Origin: Mycolicibacterium tusciae JS617
Lineage (GTDB): Bacteria; Actinomycetota; Actinomycetes; Mycobacteriales; Mycobacteriaceae
Reading direction: 5' to 3'
Assembly (NCBI RefSeq): GCF_000243415.2
Contig: NZ_KI912270.1
Location: 2,914,001-2,978,000 of the forward strand
Length of the DNA: 64,000 nucleotides
Below, piece after piece: positions 40,398 to 50,410 of this stretch (the stretch's first letter is position 1; each line of letters opens with the position of its first letter). The translations under genes were made by a program, and so were the position numbers. The notes beneath the pieces are model-generated. The model searched no databases. It was not told where the DNA came from and was given only the letters and a program-made list of their open reading frames with translations.

Positions 40398-41884
40398 GTT
40401 TCGATGCCAGCTTTCTCTGTAGGCGGCACTTTCTTCACCTTGAAGCCGGTGAATCCGTAGATGACGCTGAGCACGGGGCTGAAAATGCAGAACAAGGCGA
40501 ACGGCAGATAAGACAGCGTCGCCACCCCGAGGACGGCGCCCATGAACGCGCCGCACGAGTTCCAGGGAACCAGCGGTGAGGTGACGGTGCCGCTGTCAGC
40601 CGCGAGCCGAGATAGGTTCTGCGGGGCCAGTCCTCGGCGCTCGAACTCGACGCGAAACATCCGCGCGGGCAACACGAGCGCAATGTATTGATCGCCGGCG
40701 ACGATATTGAGGCCAACACCCGACGCGAAGACTGACAGGTACAACCGGCCAGTGGACTTCGCCGATTCGATCATCGGGTTGATCAGCCGGTCGATGAGGC
40801 CGAACTGCTCGAGCAGCGCTCCGAACGTCACCGCGCCGATGATCAACCATATCGTCAGCAGCATGCTGTCCATACCGCCGCGCGACAGTAGCCGGTCGAT
40901 CTCACCGATGCCCGAGTTCATCGTGAATCCGTTGGCCAATGCCTTCCAGATCGCCTGCACCGCACCAACTACCGGATTCGAGCTGCCGTGTATCTCGGCC
41001 GCGAAGGCGCTGACGACATCGCGCTGCAGAATCGTAGCCTGGACACCGGCGAACAATGCCGACCCCAACAATGCCAACGAGGCCGGCGCCTTTCGCACCG
41101 ACAAGAACACCAGCAAGACCAGCGGGAGCAGGTTCAGTGGGGTGATCCAAAAGATCTCGCTGAGCTTGCTCAGTTCGATTTCCTCTGGCACCGCGTCAGC
41201 TGGTGCCGGACCCGCCACGCCGAGTACGGCAAACACGACAGCGGCCAGAACGAACGCCGGAACCGATGTCCAGGCCTGATTACGGATGTGCGTATAGAGG
41301 TCCACCTTCACCATCTGCGCGGTGAGAATCGTTGTCTCCGATAGCGGCGATAGCTTGTCGCCGAGATATGCCCCGGAGATCACCGCACCAGCGGTGATCG
41401 GTGCGGACACCCCGAGCATCGTCGCGATTCCCACCAAGCCGACGCCGATCGTTCCCGCCGTTGTCCACGAGCTGCCGATGGACATCGCCACCACACCGCA
41501 GATGACGGCGGCCGCGATATAGAAGTAACCCGGCGACAACACCTGGATCCCGTAATACACCAGCGTTGGGATGGTCCCCGACATGTTCCACGTCCCGATG
41601 AGCGCTCCGACCGCCAACAGGATGAACAACGCACTGGTGATGGAGGACAAGGCCTTCTGGCCGGACTCCTGTACCGCGGCCCAACGGTGTCCGTTCTTCA
41701 GGGCGATGAGGGCGGCGACAGCACAGCAGAGCACCAGCGCGGCTTGGACGGGCCCATCGAGCGCCTCGAGACCGAACAGCGCCAGCGCGCAGGCAATCAG
41801 CACCGCGAGTACGACGAGCGGGACGATCGAGTCGACCATCGAGGGTGGCCGAATCGCCTGAGCGTCTGCCGATTCAGCCGTCAT
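40394..41884 (-). CDS. NhaC-family Na+/H+ antiporter
   Basis: The ATG at 41884 gives 496 residues with about 11-12 membrane segments. SIGSSWTTAGTIGVGLVGIA, GAYLGDKLSPLSETTILTAQ and the late ADSGTVTSPLVPWNSCGAFM are characteristic of NhaC/MleN-type antiporters. Such carriers exchange Na+ and H+, sometimes with an organic acid. It is the first gene of the arcA operon, so it may balance the pH or ion load from arginine deimination, or carry an amino acid itself. Confidence 0.88.
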   Translation of the reverse strand: MTAESADAQAIRPPSMVDSIVPLVVLAVLIACALALFGLEALDGPVQAALVLCCAVAALIALKNGHRWAAVQESGQKALSSITSALFILLAVGALIGTWNMSGTIPTLVYYGIQVLSPGYFYIAAAVICGVVAMSIGSSWTTAGTIGVGLVGIATMLGVSAPITAGAVISGAYLGDKLSPLSETTILTAQMVKVDLYTHIRNQAWTSVPAFVLAAVVFAVLGVAGPAPADAVPEEIELSKLSEIFWITPLNLLPLVLLVFLSVRKAPASLALLGSALFAGVQATILQRDVVSAFAAEIHGSSNPVVGAVQAIWKALANGFTMNSGIGEIDRLLSRGGMDSMLLTIWLIIGAVTFGALLEQFGLIDRLINPMIESAKSTGRLYLSVFASGVGLNIVAGDQYIALVLPARMFRVEFERRGLAPQNLSRLAADSGTVTSPLVPWNSCGAFMGAVLGVATLSYLPFALFCIFSPVLSVIYGFTGFKVKKVPPTEKAGIET

Positions 41885-41956
41885 CGTGCACTCCCCGCGC
41901 ATGGCGCGACACACCTGAACGCTATCAGCGCCAGCGGGGTGGTGTTCGCAAATTGG

Positions 41957-42796
41957 CTAGAGGTCAGCCAATATCTGCTGACGCTTGGCCGCGTATTCGT
42001 CGTCTGAGATCGCGCCGGTTGCGCGCAGCGTCTCCAACTCCTGCAGGCGCTGCGCGGTCGACGGTTCCGCGGGAGCGGCGGCATATGACGCCGCCGGTGC
42101 CGCTGCCGCCTGGGCAGGCGCCGCGGGTGCTTGTGCTGCCGCAGCACGCCGCACGACTGCCTGCACCTGTTGGCGTGCCGCCGGATTGGCACGCAGATCG
42201 ATCATGTTGTTCAGGCCGATGTTGTTGGCCTTGAGAATTTGCAGGACTTCCATCAGCGGCCCGACCTGTCCGGACAGGTCGTAGGTCCTGTTGTCCTCGG
42301 CGATGGTGAAGGTCGCCGGCATCATGCCGCTGACCAAACTGCTTCGTTCCCAGTCGATTTGGTACTCGCTGGTGGCCGGATCAACCAGCGCAACGAGTTT
42401 GCGACTGGTGATCATCGGTAGTCGCGAAATCGACGCGATCACCCGATCCTGGCTGGCGAACGGCGCGATACCGGGTCCAGAGATCTGCAGATCGATTTTT
42501 ATCAGCGGCTGCTCGTTGATCCGCGTACCGGTCTCCTGAATACCGACGACCTGCGCCAGTGCCAGCACACCGGTCTGCTCCAGGGCTTGCGTCTTGGCCG
42601 ACGACCGCGCTCCCATGCTGGTGATAGCCAGCGCAATCAAGACGTCGAGGGCGGTGATCGCCAACCCCGCCCAGAACATCCACTTCATGATCGGTTGCGC
42701 CCCGGACGCGAAATAGATCGCCAGGAAGATCGGCCCGACGATTCCGCACAACAGCACGAAGGCCTGGATCTTGACGTACCGCCAGAAAATGGACAT
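41957..42796 (-). CDS. Membrane protein with C-terminal SHOCT domain
   Basis: The 279-residue protein has two N-terminal membrane helices (about 10-30 and 38-60), a central beta-rich region repeated in outline (RVIASISRLPMITSRKLVAL), an Ala/Pro-rich linker and a C-terminal SHOCT motif: RLQELETLRATGAISDDEYA followed by AKRQQILADL. SHOCT domains are short C-terminal modules thought to mediate oligomerisation. The function is unknown. The gap between this gene and the cutinase-like gene (42797-43086) shows nothing I can name. Confidence 0.75.
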   Translation of the reverse strand: MSIFWRYVKIQAFVLLCGIVGPIFLAIYFASGAQPIMKWMFWAGLAITALDVLIALAITSMGARSSAKTQALEQTGVLALAQVVGIQETGTRINEQPLIKIDLQISGPGIAPFASQDRVIASISRLPMITSRKLVALVDPATSEYQIDWERSSLVSGMMPATFTIAEDNRTYDLSGQVGPLMEVLQILKANNIGLNNMIDLRANPAARQQVQAVVRRAAAAQAPAAPAQAAAAPAASYAAAPAEPSTAQRLQELETLRATGAISDDEYAAKRQQILADL

Positions 42797-43086
42797 AAGG
42801 CCAAGCTCCTATGGAAGTCGTCGTCGCGTCGGGTGTCAGATTAGCCCCAAATCCGCGGATTTGAGCCGTATCGGGGCGGGCGCTCATCGTTCCGGTTTCG
42901 ATGAGCGGACTGTCCAAGCGGGTTCGCTTACGGCATGGCGGTATTGGGCAATGTGACGGGACCGTTGACCGGAATCAGCTTGGTCACGTTGACATTTGAC
43001 CGTGCGCCGAAACTGGGATGGGTCTCGGCGGCGGGTTGCTGGGATCACGTTGGCGGCGTTGGTGACGCACGCCCAGTGGTGTGCGC

Positions 43087-43950
43087 CTACGGCGTCGGTG
43101 CGCTCGCGCTCAGGGGAACGATCGGCTGCGCCTCGGGTGCCTGCGCCTCGGGGCCGCCGAGAAGGAAGTGCAACGGCGGCGTCCAGTCCAGACCCGCGGT
43201 CGTGGCGTAGCTGGTGTGGATGGCGACACCGCGTGCGTACGACACTGAGGACTCTTCGTCATCGGGGTTGTAATCGCAGACCGCATCGCCGAGATTGCAG
43301 ACGCTGATTGTGCGGGCGCCGATGGCCGGCGATAGCGGCGCAGGTGCGTGGGCGAGAATCGGCCAGTCCTGTGCCGCCCCCTTACCACGCTCCGGGATGC
43401 CGCTGGCGGTCCCCAGATTCAGGGTCGGATCCTCGGGCAGCCGGTCGCCGTCGGCGACCAACAGGACCGCGGCAAGGTTGGGACTGGCCTCGAGTGCGTG
43501 CAGATTGCGATGCACGACCATCGCACCCTGCGAATAGCCGGCCAGCACCACCTTGGATGCCGGACAGCGTTGGACGAACCCCTCGTATTGCTTGCCCAAC
43601 GCTGCCGCACCGGCATCCACACTTCCGATGAATCCGAGCCACTCACCCACGCCGCCCTCTTCACCCGGCGCCTCGACGGCGGGGTATTCGACCGCCTCGG
43701 CGGTCATGGTGCGACCGTCCTGCGCCACCTGGGCGGAAAGCTCGTGCAGGGACTGGTAGACCACGCGGCCCATTCCGTCGTTCTGGGTCACCTCGGCGGG
43801 TGTGCGCTCACCGGAGCCCGCTGCGCCGATCCAGTGCACATCGGGGCAGGCGGCCTGCGCGGCGGCTGTACCGGCGGACATACCGACGAATGCGGCACCG
43901 GCGAGAACAGCACACGTGAGTGTGGCGGCGCGACGGAACATGAAATCCAT
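43087..43950 (-). CDS. Secreted cutinase-like serine esterase
   Basis: The ATG at 43950 gives 287 residues with a signal peptide (AATLTCAVLAGAAFVGMSAG, then TAAAQA). The mature part begins ACPDVHWIGAAGSGERTPAE, contains the nucleophile elbow AGYSQGAMVVH, and has DAVCDYN and a late histidine in RGVAIHTSYATT, which complete a cutinase-type Ser-Asp-His set. Four cysteines could form two disulfides. Mycobacterial cutinase-like proteins hydrolyse lipids and esters outside the cell. It is convergent with nothing and lies just downstream of the tuf terminator. Confidence 0.85.
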   Translation of the reverse strand: MDFMFRRAATLTCAVLAGAAFVGMSAGTAAAQAACPDVHWIGAAGSGERTPAEVTQNDGMGRVVYQSLHELSAQVAQDGRTMTAEAVEYPAVEAPGEEGGVGEWLGFIGSVDAGAAALGKQYEGFVQRCPASKVVLAGYSQGAMVVHRNLHALEASPNLAAVLLVADGDRLPEDPTLNLGTASGIPERGKGAAQDWPILAHAPAPLSPAIGARTISVCNLGDAVCDYNPDDEESSVSYARGVAIHTSYATTAGLDWTPPLHFLLGGPEAQAPEAQPIVPLSASAPTP

Positions 43951-44060
43951 ACCCTTCTGAGCCCCGACCAGGGCATACGCGTAGTAAATCGCCTCGGCCG
44001 GCGCGGATGTTACATCGTTCGGGGCCCAATTCCGCGACCAACGAAATTGCCACAAACGGG

Positions 44061-44091
44061 AAAACCCCCGAAATCTCTCGATTTAGGGGGT
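44061..44091 (-). terminator. Rho-independent terminator of the str operon
   Basis: On the minus strand, 23 bases after the tuf stop, ACCCCCTAAATC pairs with GATTTCGGGGGT (one mismatch) around GAGA, followed by TTTT. It is a strong stem and ends transcription of rpsL-rpsG-fusA-tuf. Confidence 0.85.
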
Positions 44092-44113
44092 CCCGCGTCT
44101 GCTCGCGCAGGTA

Positions 44114-45304
44114 CTACTTGACGATCTTGGTAACCCGGCCTGCGCCGACGGTACGGCCACCCTCGCGGATCGCGAAGCGAAGGCCCTCGTCCATGGCGAC
44201 GGGCTGGATCAGCTTGACGGAGATGTCGGTGTTGTCACCGGGCATCACCATCTCGGTGCCCTCCGGCAGCGTCACCACACCGGTTACGTCCGTGGTGCGG
44301 AAGTAGAACTGCGGACGGTAGTTGTTGAAGAACGGCGTGTGACGGCCACCCTCGTCCTTGGACAGGATGTAGACGCTGCCCTCGAAGTCGGTGTGCGGCG
44401 TGGTGGTGCCGGGCTTCACGACGACCTGGCCGCGCTCGACATCCTCGCGCTTGATGCCACGAAGCAGCAGACCGACGTTGTCGCCGGCCTGGCCCTGATC
44501 GAGCAGCTTGCGGAACATCTCCACACCGGTGACCGTGGTCTTGGTGGTCGTCGGCTTGATGCCGACGATCTCGACTTCCTCGTTCACGTTGACGATGCCG
44601 CGCTCGACACGACCGGTGACCACGGTGCCGCGGCCGGTGATCGTGAAGACGTCCTCGACGGGCATCAGGAACGGCTTCTCGGTCTCGCGGACCGGGTCCG
44701 GGATCGATTCGTCGACGGCGTCCATCAGCTCCTCGACGGACTTGACCCACTCCGGGTCACCCTCGAGCGCCTTGAGCGCCGACACCTTGATGACGGGAGC
44801 GTCCTCGTCGAACTCCTGGGCGCCCAGCAGCTCGCGGACCTCCATCTCGACGAGCTCGATCAGCTCTTCGTCGTCGACCATGTCGGCCTTGTTCAGCGCG
44901 ACCAGGATGTAGGGCACGCCGACCTGACGGGCGAGCAGCACGTGCTCACGCGTCTGCGGCATCGGGCCGTCGGTCGCCGCGACCACCAGGATCGCACCGT
45001 CCATCTGGGCGGCACCGGTGATCATGTTCTTGATGTAGTCCGCGTGGCCGGGGGCGTCGACGTGCGCGTAGTGACGCTTCTCGGTCTGGTACTCCACGTG
45101 GGAGATGTTGATCGTGATGCCGCGCTGACGCTCTTCAGGCGCATTGTCGATCTGGTCGAATGCGCGCGACTCGTTCAACTCGGGATACTTGTCATGCAGA
45201 ACCTTGGTGATTGCTGCGGTAAGCGTGGTTTTGCCGTGGTCAACGTGACCGATGGTCCCGATGTTGACGTGCGGCTTCGTCCGCTCGAACTTCGCCTTCG
45301 CCAC
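44114..45304 (-). CDS. tuf: Elongation factor Tu
   Basis: The GTG at 45304, after CCAGGAGGACACA, gives 396 residues. It begins [19 protein letters not shown], with the P-loop GHVDHGKT at 18-25 and [19 protein letters not shown] further on; domains 2 and 3 follow at full length. EF-Tu delivers aminoacyl-tRNA to the ribosome using GTP. It is the last gene of the str operon. Confidence 0.98.
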   Translation of the reverse strand: MAKAKFERTKPHVNIGTIGHVDHGKTTLTAAITKVLHDKYPELNESRAFDQIDNAPEERQRGITINISHVEYQTEKRHYAHVDAPGHADYIKNMITGAAQMDGAILVVAATDGPMPQTREHVLLARQVGVPYILVALNKADMVDDEELIELVEMEVRELLGAQEFDEDAPVIKVSALKALEGDPEWVKSVEELMDAVDESIPDPVRETEKPFLMPVEDVFTITGRGTVVTGRVERGIVNVNEEVEIVGIKPTTTKTTVTGVEMFRKLLDQGQAGDNVGLLLRGIKREDVERGQVVVKPGTTTPHTDFEGSVYILSKDEGGRHTPFFNNYRPQFYFRTTDVTGVVTLPEGTEMVMPGDNTDISVKLIQPVAMDEGLRFAIREGGRTVGAGRVTKIVK

Positions 45305-45391
45305 TTCTGTGTCCTCCTGGACTTGTTGGTGCTTGTTTAGAGCAGTGTTGATCTTTGCAGTTGCGTGGTCCCGCGTAACCAACGGGTCAGA

Positions 45392-47497
45392 TTACTGACC
45401 TGTTGCCTTCGCGATGATTTCCTTCGACACGTTCGCCGGAACTTCTGCGTACGAGTCGAAAACCATGGAGTAGTTCGCCCGGCCCTGGGTCTTCGACCGA
45501 AGGTCTCCGACGTAACCGAACATCTCCGACAGCGGCACTTGCGCCTTGACGACGCGTGCACCGGCCCGCTCCTCCATGGCCTGGATCTGGCCACGGCGGG
45601 AGTTCAGGTCGCCGATCACGTCACCCATGTACTCCTCGGGTGTGGCGACCTCGACCGCCATCACCGGCTCCAGGATCACCGGCTGCGCCTGTGCGGCAGC
45701 CTTTTTCAGCACCTGGGAGCCAGCGACCTTGAAGGCCATTTCCGACGAGTCGACCTCGTGGTAGGCACCGTCGAGAAGCGTGACCTTCAGGTTCACCAGT
45801 GGGTAGCCGGCCAGCACGCCGTACTGCATGGCGTCCTGCGCACCGGCATCCACCGACGGGATGTACTCGCGGGGGATGCGGCCACCGGTGACCTTGTTCT
45901 CGAACTCGTAGGTGGCACCGTCCTCGCCCGAGAACGGCTCGATGGAGATGAGCACCTTCGCGAACTGGCCCGAACCACCGGTCTGCTTCTTGTGGGTGAA
46001 CTCGACCTTGTCGACCGTGCGCTTGATGGTCTCCTTGTAGGCGACCTGTGGCTTACCGACGTTGGCCTCGACCTTGAACTCGCGCTTCATGCGGTCCACG
46101 AGGATGTCCAGGTGTAGCTCGCCCATACCGCCGATGACGGTCTGGCCGGTCTCCTGATCCAGGTGCACCTTGAACGTCGGATCCTCTTCGGCCAGCTTCT
46201 GGATCGCCGTGCCCAGCTTCTCCTGGTCGCTCTTGGTCTTGGGCTCGATGGCCACCTCGATCACCGGATCGGGGAAGGTCATCGACTCCAGCACGACCTG
46301 CTGGTTCGGATCCGACAGCGTGTCGCCGGTGGTGGTGTCCTTGAGGCCGATGACGGCGTAGATGTGCCCCGCGGAGGCCCGTTCCACCGGGTTCTCCTTG
46401 TTGGAGTGCATCTGGAACAGCTTGCCCAGCCGCTCCTTCTTGCCCTTGGTGGCGTTGATGACCTGCGAACCGGACTCGACGGTGCCGGAGTAGACGCGGA
46501 CGTAGGTCAGCTTGCCGAAGAACGGGTGCGTGGCGACCTTGAACGCAAGCGCCGAGAACGGCTCGTCGGTCGACGGCTTGCGGATAAGGATCTCTTCTTC
46601 CTTGCCAGGCGCATGTCCGGAGACGGACTCGACGTCCAGGGGCGACGGCAGATAGTCGATCACCGCGTCGAGCATGGGCTGAACACCCTTGTTCTTGAAC
46701 GCGCTGCCGCACAGCACCAGGTAGGCCTCGGAGTTGATGGTGAGCTTGCGCAGCGCACCCTTGATCTCCTCGACCGACAGCTCCTCGCCGCCGAAGTACT
46801 TCTCGAGCAGCGACTCGTCGGTCTCGGCGACCGCCTCGAGCAGCTTGGTGCGGTACTCGTCGGCCTTCTCAGCCAAATCGGCTGGGATGTCGACGGTTTC
46901 GTAGGTCTCACCGAGCTTGGTCTCGCCGCGCCATACCTTGGCATTCATCTCGACCAGGTCGACGATGCCCTCGAAGTCGCCTTCGGAGCCGACGGGCAGC
47001 TGGATCGGGATGACGTTCGCGCCGAGGCGCTCTTCCATCGTGCGCACGGAGAAGTAGAAGTCCGCGCCGATCTTGTCCATCTTGTTGACGAAGCAGATGC
47101 GGGGGACGTCGTACTTGTCGGCCTGGCGCCAAACCTGCTCGGACTGTGGCTCGACACCCTCCTTGCCGTCGAACACGGCAACGGCACCGTCGAGAACCCG
47201 CAGGCTTCGCTCCACCTCGACGGTGAAGTCGACGTGGCCGGGGGTGTCGATGATGTTGATCTGGTTGTCGTTCCAGAAACAGGTGGTAGCGGCGGAGGTG
47301 ATGGTGATCCCCCGCTCCTGTTCCTGCTCCATCCAGTCCATGGTGGCGGCGCCGTCGTGCACCTCACCGATCTTGTAGCTGATACCGGTGTAGTAGAGGA
47401 TGCGCTCGGTCGTCGTCGTCTTACCCGCATCGATGTGCGCCATGATGCCGATGTTGCGGACCTTGGTCAGGTCGGTCAGCACGTCCTTCTGTGCCAC
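45392..47497 (-). CDS. fusA: Elongation factor G
   Basis: A GTG start at 47497 gives 701 residues. G-domain motifs are [20 protein letters not shown], the switch [11 protein letters not shown] and DTPGHVDFT, and FVNKMDKIG. Domains II-V follow, ending in [23 protein letters not shown] drives translocation and, with RRF, ribosome recycling. This is the translational copy in the str operon (fusA1 in mycobacterial naming). Confidence 0.98.
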   Translation of the reverse strand: MAQKDVLTDLTKVRNIGIMAHIDAGKTTTTERILYYTGISYKIGEVHDGAATMDWMEQEQERGITITSAATTCFWNDNQINIIDTPGHVDFTVEVERSLRVLDGAVAVFDGKEGVEPQSEQVWRQADKYDVPRICFVNKMDKIGADFYFSVRTMEERLGANVIPIQLPVGSEGDFEGIVDLVEMNAKVWRGETKLGETYETVDIPADLAEKADEYRTKLLEAVAETDESLLEKYFGGEELSVEEIKGALRKLTINSEAYLVLCGSAFKNKGVQPMLDAVIDYLPSPLDVESVSGHAPGKEEEILIRKPSTDEPFSALAFKVATHPFFGKLTYVRVYSGTVESGSQVINATKGKKERLGKLFQMHSNKENPVERASAGHIYAVIGLKDTTTGDTLSDPNQQVVLESMTFPDPVIEVAIEPKTKSDQEKLGTAIQKLAEEDPTFKVHLDQETGQTVIGGMGELHLDILVDRMKREFKVEANVGKPQVAYKETIKRTVDKVEFTHKKQTGGSGQFAKVLISIEPFSGEDGATYEFENKVTGGRIPREYIPSVDAGAQDAMQYGVLAGYPLVNLKVTLLDGAYHEVDSSEMAFKVAGSQVLKKAAAQAQPVILEPVMAVEVATPEEYMGDVIGDLNSRRGQIQAMEERAGARVVKAQVPLSEMFGYVGDLRSKTQGRANYSMVFDSYAEVPANVSKEIIAKATGQ

Positions 47498-47580
47498 AGA
47501 AGTCTTCTCTCTCGCTTGATAGTTGCTGTTTTCAGCCTTGACTGGCCAGCACCCCGGCATTGCCGCCGGGGGCGGCTAAG

Positions 47581-48051
47581 TCACCAGCGGTAGTGCGCGA
47601 AGGCGCGGTTCGCCTCGGCCATCTTGTGGACGTCTTCGCGTCGCTTCACTGCGGCGCCCAGACCATTGCTGGCGTCGAGAAGTTCGTTCGCCAGGCGCTC
47701 CACCATGGTCTTTTCGCGACGCTGCTTGGAGAAGCTGACCAGCCAGCGCAGTGCCAGCGTGGTCGAGCGCTCCGGACGCACCTCTACGGGCACCTGGTAG
47801 GTGGCACCGCCGACGCGTCGGCTGCGCACCTCCAGGGCCGGCTTGACGTTGTCCATAGCGCGCTTGAGCGTCACCACGGGGTCGGTCCCGGTCTTTTCGC
47901 GGGCCTGTTCGAGCGCACCATAAACAATGCGTTCGGCCAGGGATTTCTTCCCATCGAGCAGAACCTTGTTCACCAGCTGGGTGACGAGCGTCGACCCGTA
48001 GACCGGGTCGTTGACCAACGGCCGCTTCGGCGCGGGACCCTTGCGCGGCAT
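47581..48051 (-). CDS. rpsG: 30S ribosomal protein S7
   Basis: The 156-residue protein is S7: [40 protein letters not shown], the hairpin [20 protein letters not shown], and NRAFAHYRW at the end. S7 organises the head of the small subunit near the E site. It overlaps rpsL by one base. Confidence 0.98.
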   Translation of the reverse strand: MPRKGPAPKRPLVNDPVYGSTLVTQLVNKVLLDGKKSLAERIVYGALEQAREKTGTDPVVTLKRAMDNVKPALEVRSRRVGGATYQVPVEVRPERSTTLALRWLVSFSKQRREKTMVERLANELLDASNGLGAAVKRREDVHKMAEANRAFAHYRW

Positions 48052-48425
48052 TAGCTCTTCTCCTTCTTGGCGCCGTACTTGCTGCGCGCTTGCTTGCGAG
48101 ACTTCACGCCCTGCGTGTCCAGCGAGCCGCGAATGATCTTGTAGCGCACACCCGGCAGGTCCTTCACTCGACCGCCACGCACGAGCACCATCGAGTGCTC
48201 CTGCAGGTTGTGGCCCTCACCGGGGATGTACGCGGTGACCTCAACCGCGCTCGTCAGCTTGACGCGCGCCACCTTCCGAAGTGCCGAGTTCGGCTTCTTC
48301 GGGGTGGTGGTGTACACGCGGGTGCACACGCCGCGGCGCTGCGGGCTGCCCTTGAGGGCCGCGGTCTTGACCTTGGCGATCTTGTCGCGGCGACCCTTGC
48401 GGACCAGCTGCTGAATGGTTGGCAT
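48051..48425 (-). CDS. rpsL: 30S ribosomal protein S12
   Basis: The 124-residue protein is S12, with [40 protein letters not shown] and [20 protein letters not shown]. Lysines are present at residues 43 and 88, the two sites where changes give streptomycin resistance, so the allele looks streptomycin-susceptible. It is the first gene of the str operon. Confidence 0.98.
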   Translation of the reverse strand: MPTIQQLVRKGRRDKIAKVKTAALKGSPQRRGVCTRVYTTTPKKPNSALRKVARVKLTSAVEVTAYIPGEGHNLQEHSMVLVRGGRVKDLPGVRYKIIRGSLDTQGVKSRKQARSKYGAKKEKS

Positions 48426-48737
48426 CTACCGGCTTTCTGTGTAGCTCGTTTGTTCCAGGTCGTGCTGAAAGTCTCTGTACTGCAGTTATGTCCCGTTCGC
48501 GTACCCCGCGATCGGGTGTGTCGCATGCGCCCGCCGCGAAGATTTTCATCTAGGCTTCGTGGACACGCGAATTGGCCCGGCGTGCAGGCATGCTTGCAGA
48601 CTATTTTGGTGGTACACGTCCGCATCGCGCCTTATCTGCCAGGCACGATCGTCCACGATACCAGGGTGGCGCGTGGCGACCAAACCCGTCGATGCACCGC
48701 TAGCCGCAGGTCAAAGGCTCCTGAGCGAGAACAGCGT
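48426..48737. other. Intergenic region upstream of rpsL
   Basis: This 312-base stretch separates rpsL from the start of the accessory island. It should hold the str operon promoter and leader. I see no gene or strong hairpin in it; a TAGTCT on the minus strand near 48600 is a possible -10 box but has no clear -35 partner. Confidence 0.4.
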
Positions 48738-49388
48738 TTAGCCTACCGACGCGATACGCACCGAGTCGAAAATACGCAATTCGCCATCACGTGCAACAAA
48801 GCTCACCCACCGGTCTTCCACGTCGGTAGTTCCCCTGCGGGTTACATATCTCAGCCGGACAAAAACGCTTGTGTCATCCCGAGGCGTAACAGACACAACC
48901 GACAGCGACGCGATCGAGCCCCAGAAGTCGAGGTAGTCCTGCCAGCCCAGCCTGGCGGAGAGGTTCGGATCGATTCTGCCCCAGGTTGCAGCGGGGTCCT
49001 CGGGCAGAGCTTCGTAATGCCTGTACACGAGGTCGCGCATCCGGTCGAAGGTGATGGTGTTGTCGGCATGGGGGGCGGCGGTCGATGTGCCACCCCATCC
49101 CGGCGGATTGTCACCCCTGCCGCCGCTCGATGACGAGTTACCGGAAGCGTCCGGGTAAGTAGTCTGCGGCGAACTCCGAACCTTGGAGTCGTCCCCGCCA
49201 CCGAGTTGCGTCACCACGCCGACAATGACCACGGCGGTCGCCGCGAGCACCGCCGCGCCGATAAGGAGGCGCTTATTGTCACGCAGTCCCCCGCCGGGTA
49301 CAGCACCGCTACCACGCACCGGATCGGCAGCGGGAATATCGCTGGCTGTCCACCCGGGGGCCTGGAACATCGGTTCGTCATCAGCCAT
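48738..49388 (-). CDS. Single-pass membrane protein with extracytoplasmic NTF2-like domain
   Basis: With the ATG at 49388 the product has 216 residues; an ATG at 49493 would add 35. A Pro/Gly-rich cytoplasmic part is followed by one membrane helix (LLIGAAVLAATAVVIVGVVT), a Ser/Gly/Asn-rich linker, and a C-terminal domain (MRDLVYRHYEALPEDPAATW, then LSARLGWQDYLDFWGSIASL) that looks like the NTF2-type sensor domain seen outside the membrane in actinobacterial kinase and anchor proteins. It opens the island after rpsL. The function is unknown. Confidence 0.65.
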   Translation of the reverse strand: MADDEPMFQAPGWTASDIPAADPVRGSGAVPGGGLRDNKRLLIGAAVLAATAVVIVGVVTQLGGGDDSKVRSSPQTTYPDASGNSSSSGGRGDNPPGWGGTSTAAPHADNTITFDRMRDLVYRHYEALPEDPAATWGRIDPNLSARLGWQDYLDFWGSIASLSVVSVTPRDDTSVFVRLRYVTRRGTTDVEDRWVSFVARDGELRIFDSVRIASVG

Positions 49389-49525
49389 CGGAGTGAACCT
49401 ATATTCAATCAGCGCCAGCTGGCATCCAGACGAGCAGAATTCGAAGAATGGGCCAGAGAGCAAATGTCTGACCGCCGGTGGTCGCGCATTCATACCGGTA
49501 CGAGGCGCTTCCGTAGTCTCACCCT

Positions 49526-50311
49526 ATGCGTGATCGTTTTCGCGAACAGTCTGGTCTCACCCGCCGCCAACTTCTAAAGCTGGCCGGTGGCGCCGGCATC
49601 GCCGCAGCTGCCGGTGCCTGCTCACGCCAGGCCGAACCCGCGACCGTCTCGACGCCCACGCCGAGCTCCAGCCCGGCCGTGGCACCGGCGCCGAGGGCTA
49701 CACGTGTCCCTGCCCCTGTGGTACAGACCGCAAACCTGCTGTGCCGAGAGTCGTGGGGCGCCCGTCCCGCCCGTCCCGGCGGACGGGTCCACATGATCAC
49801 CCGCATGACGGTTCACCACACCGCGGAAGTCCTCGGAGACAATCGCAACATGACCGAGCGCCTTCGTGAACATCAGCGGTATCACCAGGATGACCAGGGG
49901 TGGATCGATATCGCCTATCACGTCGGCGTCGACCGCAAGGGGAACATCTTCGAGCTTCGAACCCCTGAGCTTGTCGGCGACACCGCGACCGAATACGACC
50001 CGACCGGCCATTTCCTCGTCGTTTGCGAAGGCAACTTCGACGAGGAAACAGTGAGTGAGGAGCAACTGCAGGGCGCAGCGACGGCTTTCGCCTGGGCCGC
50101 GCAGAACTTCGACATCACGACCGAGACGCTGGGCGGCCATCGAGACTTCGCCGCCACCGCATGCCCAGGGGCAGACCTCTACGCCCACGTCGCCTCCGGC
50201 GACCTTAAGCAGCGCATCGACGACCTGCTGGCGATCGGCACCGTCGACCTGCACCGCATCTGTGGACCCGAGGCGGACTCTGTCGTCACTCAGATCGAGA
50301 CAGGCGCCTGA
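49526..50311 (+). CDS. N-acetylmuramoyl-L-alanine amidase (amidase_2/PGRP type), Tat lipoprotein
   Basis: The 261-residue protein has a twin-arginine signal (LTRRQLLKLAGGAG) ending in the lipobox AAGAC, then a Ser/Pro/Ala linker. The catalytic domain (about 70-230) has the zinc ligands in MTVHHTAEV and GGHRDFAATACPGADLY, with AYHVGVDRKGNIFELR between. It should cut the amide bond between N-acetylmuramic acid and the peptide stem at the cell surface. It is the only plus-strand gene in the first part of the island and may open the wall for a nearby secretion-like machine, though this is inference. Confidence 0.88.
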   Translation: MRDRFREQSGLTRRQLLKLAGGAGIAAAAGACSRQAEPATVSTPTPSSSPAVAPAPRATRVPAPVVQTANLLCRESWGARPARPGGRVHMITRMTVHHTAEVLGDNRNMTERLREHQRYHQDDQGWIDIAYHVGVDRKGNIFELRTPELVGDTATEYDPTGHFLVVCEGNFDEETVSEEQLQGAATAFAWAAQNFDITTETLGGHRDFAATACPGADLYAHVASGDLKQRIDDLLAIGTVDLHRICGPEADSVVTQIETGA

Positions 50312-50328
50312 AGCACGGGTCGCGGAAG

Positions 50329-50398
50329 GCGCCTTCGTAGGCCGTCATCAAGTCCCTACCCGGCCGTCGCTGCGTACGCAGCGCCACCCGAAGGCGCC
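50329..50398. terminator. Nested inverted repeats between convergent genes
   Basis: GGCGCCTTCG (50329-50338) and CGAAGGCGCC (50389-50398) pair as 10-bp arms. Inside lies a 16-base palindrome CGCTGCGTACGCAGCG (50368-50383). It sits between the convergent amidase gene and a minus-strand reading frame and probably acts as a bidirectional terminator. Confidence 0.5.
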
Positions 50399-50410
50399 GC
50401 GTGGCACACC

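Noticed and set aside
46163..47593. 476-codon open frame on the plus strand opposite fusA
   Set aside because: It is the antisense of EF-G codons and has no ribosome-binding site or recognisable protein sequence.
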